From: Bacteroidota bacterium
Lineage (GTDB): Bacteria > Bacteroidota > Ignavibacteria > Kryptoniales > JAKASW01
Direction: 5' to 3'
Assembly (NCBI GenBank): GCA_021794075.1
Contig: JAJYRM010000009.1
Coordinates: forward strand, 1 to 64,000
Length of the DNA: 64,000 nucleotides
The translations under genes were made by a program, and so were the position numbers. Below the pieces are notes generated by a model. It did no database searches, was not told the DNA's origin, and worked only from the letters and a program-made list of their open reading frames with translations. This document shows positions 61,625-64,000 of the stretch, one piece after another; position 1 is the first letter of the stretch; each line of letters begins with the position of its first letter.

Positions 61625-63082
61625 ATGACGAACAAGAAAACATTTAAGATAAATGAGCCTATTCTCGCTGAACTCGGCGCGCTGGCCGATGACCTCAATT
61701 TGCAAGCGTACGTCGTTGGAGGTTACGTCAGGGATCTGATTATCGGGAAAGAGAGCAAAGATATCGATGTCATGGTCGTCGGCGATCCACTTCGGTTCGC
61801 CAGCAAGGCGGCTGAGCGGCTTAAAGCCACAAATGTGGTGGTATTCGAAAAGTTTCGAACGGCCCAGATGGCAGCGGGAGACACGAAAGTTGAAATCGTA
61901 GGCGCCAGGAGAGAGGCGTATGATTCGGACTCAAGGAAGCCGAGAGTTCAAGAGGGGACGCTTGAAGAAGACCTATCGAGACGTGACTTCACGATAAATG
62001 CAATGGCTATTCGCATCAACAGGTCGGCATATCGAGGTGACATCGAAAGCGTGCGCTCCTCATCGAGCCAGGGAGAAATCTCAGGTGAGGTCGTGGATAT
62101 CTTTGGCGGGATCGTAGCTCTTTCGGAGAAAATCATTGACACGCCGCTCGATCCCAGGGAAACTTTCAATGAAGATCCGCTTCGAATGCTTCGCGCGTTA
62201 AGATTCGCCTGCAGGTTTGAGTTCAAGCTCGCTCCTCGCGTCATGGAGGCGATTGTCTCGATGAGAGATAGGCTGGCTATCGTCTCGCAGGAGCGGATCA
62301 CAGATGAGTTCATGAAAATCCTCTTCGCGGCGCGGCCATCGGTTGGCCTGAAGCTGATGCAGGACACCGGCATCATGAAGATGGTTTTCCCGGAGATAAG
62401 CGAAATGCCGGGAGTCGAACAAAGAAACGACCACCACCATAAAGATGTCTTCCTCCACACATTGAGCGTCGTGGATCATCTTGCCCAAGTTACAGACAAC
62501 GTTTGGCTTCGCTTCGCCGGACTTGTCCATGATATTGCAAAACCTGACACCAAGAAGTTCATCGAAGGCATTGGATGGACTTTTCACGGGCATGACGAAA
62601 TTGGCGCTCGCCGGATGAAGAAGCTGTTCCAGCGGCTCCGTTTACCCGGCGACAAGCTTCCATATGTCGAGAAGTTGGTCAGACTGCATCTCCGTCCGAT
62701 GGCTCTTGCGGTAGAAGGGGTGACCGATTCCGCGGTACGCCGCCTTCTATTTGAAGCAGGTGACGATTTCGAGGACCTTATGAAGCTTTGTCGGGCAGAC
62801 ATAACCAGCAAGAACAAGAGACTGATTGAGGAATACTCGAGCAATTATGACCTCGTTGAAGAGAGAGCAAAAGTCGTCGAAGAAAAGGATAAGATCCGGA
62901 ACTGGCGTCCACCAATAAACGGCGAAGAAATAATGCAAATCTTTGGTCTTAAACCTGGAAAAGAGGTAGGGCTGCTGAAAAAGGCAGTCGAGAGTGCGGT
63001 ACTTGACGGGCGAATAGCCAATGATCATGACGCCGCTCTTTTGTTCCTCAGGGAAAACGGGGAAAAAATTCTCTCAAAATGA
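61625..63082 (+). CDS. CCA tRNA nucleotidyltransferase / poly(A) polymerase family, HD domain
   Basis: A 485-residue class II nucleotidyltransferase. AYVVGGYVRDLI and SKDIDVMVVG (Asp-x-Asp) form the active site, and RRDFTINAMAIR and EDPLRMLRALRFACRF the ATP-binding neck. An HD domain follows (KDVFLHTLSVVDHL, FAGLVHDIAKP). It probably adds or repairs the tRNA 3' CCA; the tRNA-Pro in this window lacks an encoded CCA, so such an enzyme is needed. ATG 61625 starts just after the Gfo/Idh stop. Confidence 0.9.
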   Translation: MTNKKTFKINEPILAELGALADDLNLQAYVVGGYVRDLIIGKESKDIDVMVVGDPLRFASKAAERLKATNVVVFEKFRTAQMAAGDTKVEIVGARREAYDSDSRKPRVQEGTLEEDLSRRDFTINAMAIRINRSAYRGDIESVRSSSSQGEISGEVVDIFGGIVALSEKIIDTPLDPRETFNEDPLRMLRALRFACRFEFKLAPRVMEAIVSMRDRLAIVSQERITDEFMKILFAARPSVGLKLMQDTGIMKMVFPEISEMPGVEQRNDHHHKDVFLHTLSVVDHLAQVTDNVWLRFAGLVHDIAKPDTKKFIEGIGWTFHGHDEIGARRMKKLFQRLRLPGDKLPYVEKLVRLHLRPMALAVEGVTDSAVRRLLFEAGDDFEDLMKLCRADITSKNKRLIEEYSSNYDLVEERAKVVEEKDKIRNWRPPINGEEIMQIFGLKPGKEVGLLKKAVESAVLDGRIANDHDAALLFLRENGEKILSK

Positions 63083-63164
63083 TGAAACAGTCACTTATCT
63101 AATCCGTCTAAGTAAAAGAGGCAATTAAAAGTCTGAATCTATTCATATTCTGAGGAGTTGTTCA

Positions 63165-64000
63165 ATGATCAAGAAACTGATGACTCTGGGTGTTATCTTT
63201 GTATTTACACCGATGGCATTTGGGCAGCAGGGAAGTGCCGTGAAGCAATTGACCCTCCAGGACTGTATAAACATCGCGCTGCACAGAAACACAAGCGTAC
63301 TTCAGTCAGAGTTTCAATCGGAGAGTCAAGGGGCAAAGTTGTTGACCGCTTATGGAGCACTCTTGCCCAGCGTAAGTGCTGATGGCGAGTTCTCGTACCA
63401 ATACAATCAAATAAAAAGCGGTGTACAGGTTGGAGGAGTTATTATCCCGCTGACGGCTACTTCGATATCGAGACGATACACTGCCGGTATCGGAGCGAAC
63501 TACACGCTTTTCGATGGAATGGCTAACTTTGCAGGGCTGAACATGGTAAGGTCACAAAGTGCGTCCGCCAAACTTGGTTTTGACAGGGCGAAGCAGACCG
63601 GGGTCTACCAAACTATACAGAATTACCTTGCGGTATTTAATGCGCGCGACCAGCTCAAGATAAGTGAGAATAATCTTAAAAGAGACCAGGGGCAGTTGGA
63701 TCAGATCAAAGAATCGAACAGCGTCGGTTCAGCTTCGCTTGCCGATGTCTATCAGCAGCAGGCCGTAGTAAGCGGAGATGAGTATTCATTGGTTCAGGCC
63801 AAGAACGCCTACGAACAAGCCCAGGCAAACTTGAAATATTTTCTGAGTATTCCGGTTTCTGATGATGTTCAGTTTGCTGACCCGAGCGTAAGCAGCACTT
63901 TAGATACGACCCAATTCTCGGAACTGAATGGCAAGTACAGCGATGTACCGGTATTGGTCCAAAGGGCTCTCGAAGCTAGGCCCGACTACAAAGCGGCTTT
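63165..64000 (+). CDS. TolC-family outer-membrane efflux protein (cut by window edge)
   Basis: The frame is open from ATG 63165 to the right edge, 278 complete codons. GAGGAG (63152-63157) supports the start, and a signal peptide (KKLMTLGVIFVFTPMAFG) follows. Mature features typical of TolC-like proteins include LTLQDCINIALHRN, LLPSVSADGEFSY, NYTLFDGMANF, NYLAVFNARDQL and SLADVYQQQAVV. It should form the outer-membrane channel of an RND, ABC or MFS efflux system, whose other parts would lie beyond the window. Confidence 0.88.
   Translation, partial: MIKKLMTLGVIFVFTPMAFGQQGSAVKQLTLQDCINIALHRNTSVLQSEFQSESQGAKLLTAYGALLPSVSADGEFSYQYNQIKSGVQVGGVIIPLTATSISRRYTAGIGANYTLFDGMANFAGLNMVRSQSASAKLGFDRAKQTGVYQTIQNYLAVFNARDQLKISENNLKRDQGQLDQIKESNSVGSASLADVYQQQAVVSGDEYSLVQAKNAYEQAQANLKYFLSIPVSDDVQFADPSVSSTLDTTQFSELNGKYSDVPVLVQRALEARPDYKAA

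Noticed and set aside
1-64000. CRISPR arrays, IS elements, prophage or integrase genes
   Set aside because: No regular repeats, transposase or integrase motifs or tRNA-associated insertion were seen; the area after tRNA-Pro continues with housekeeping genes.

Overview
The window is a bacterial chromosome segment of roughly 50% GC, densely coded, mostly on the plus strand. The best taxonomic clue is the secreted glycosidase at 25452-27707. It ends in a type IX secretion (T9SS) sorting domain of the 'QNYPNPFNPTT...' type common in Ignavibacteria and related FCB/Bacteroidota lineages. LPS assembly (LpxH), a TolC-type outer-membrane protein and LolA-like and Spy/CpxP-like periplasmic proteins indicate a Gram-negative envelope. 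A futalosine-pathway protein (MqnD family) suggests menaquinone-based respiration. I read it as an Ignavibacteria-like member of the FCB group; the species cannot be named from the sequence alone.

Layout. 1-3530: truncated metallo-beta-lactamase-fold hydrolase, VWA protein, 7TM sensor kinase. 3640-7194: tRNA-Pro(CGG), DUF167, PAP2-like membrane protein, PolX and two [2Fe-2S] proteins. 7382-11339: tight housekeeping operon (nth, mqnD-like, membrane protein, small protein, aroQ, HAD phosphatase, acpS). 11491-13178: ECF sigma, zinc-finger anti-sigma and a Spy/CpxP-like periplasmic protein, an envelope-stress unit. 13491-19621: DUF218 protein, nusB, MFS transporter, DsbD-alpha-like secreted protein, lpxH, PBP1A. 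19618-21686 (minus): SDR, MarC, Met-rich Spy-like protein.

21985-30406 is a plant-polysaccharide module: a secreted six-hairpin glycosidase, a CE2-like esterase, a GH5-like T9SS cargo protein and an intracellular cellobiose phosphorylase (GH94). This fits extracellular beta-glucan or xylan attack followed by phosphorolysis. 30667-34434: M50-like membrane protein, Dabb protein, ABC exporter pair, LolA-like protein, DUF6429 protein.

34726-45490 is one long plus-strand unit: promoter, structured leader, mutS, HerA-like ATPase, PP2C phosphatase, double ThyX protein, hybrid-free sensor kinase and a UvrD-type helicase, with intergenic spacing from -1 to 8 nt. It groups mismatch repair, thymidylate supply, a helicase and signalling. 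45599-47360 (minus): DMT permease and a UbiA-type prenyltransferase. 47541-51232: TauE/SafE with DUF1634, SppA, HU, zinc-ribbon/TPR protein, and a 31-residue AURKAIP1/COX24 (bS22/mS38-like) ribosomal protein. 51314-56645: zinc phospholipase/S1-P1-like protein, TrpB2, YtxH, DUF948-like and an EF-G paralogue. 56809-64000: HIT protein, wecB, HAD, multi-pass membrane protein, Gfo/Idh oxidoreductase, CCA-adding-like enzyme, and a TolC-family protein cut by the right edge.

No CRISPR array, insertion sequence, prophage or obvious defence island was seen. The most unusual items are the structured mutS leader, the ThyX tandem with one degenerate half, an SDR lacking the Tyr/Lys dyad, a PolX with Glu in place of the third catalytic Asp, an EF-G paralogue with a changed G3 motif, and a TauE gene whose promoter predicts a leaderless mRNA.
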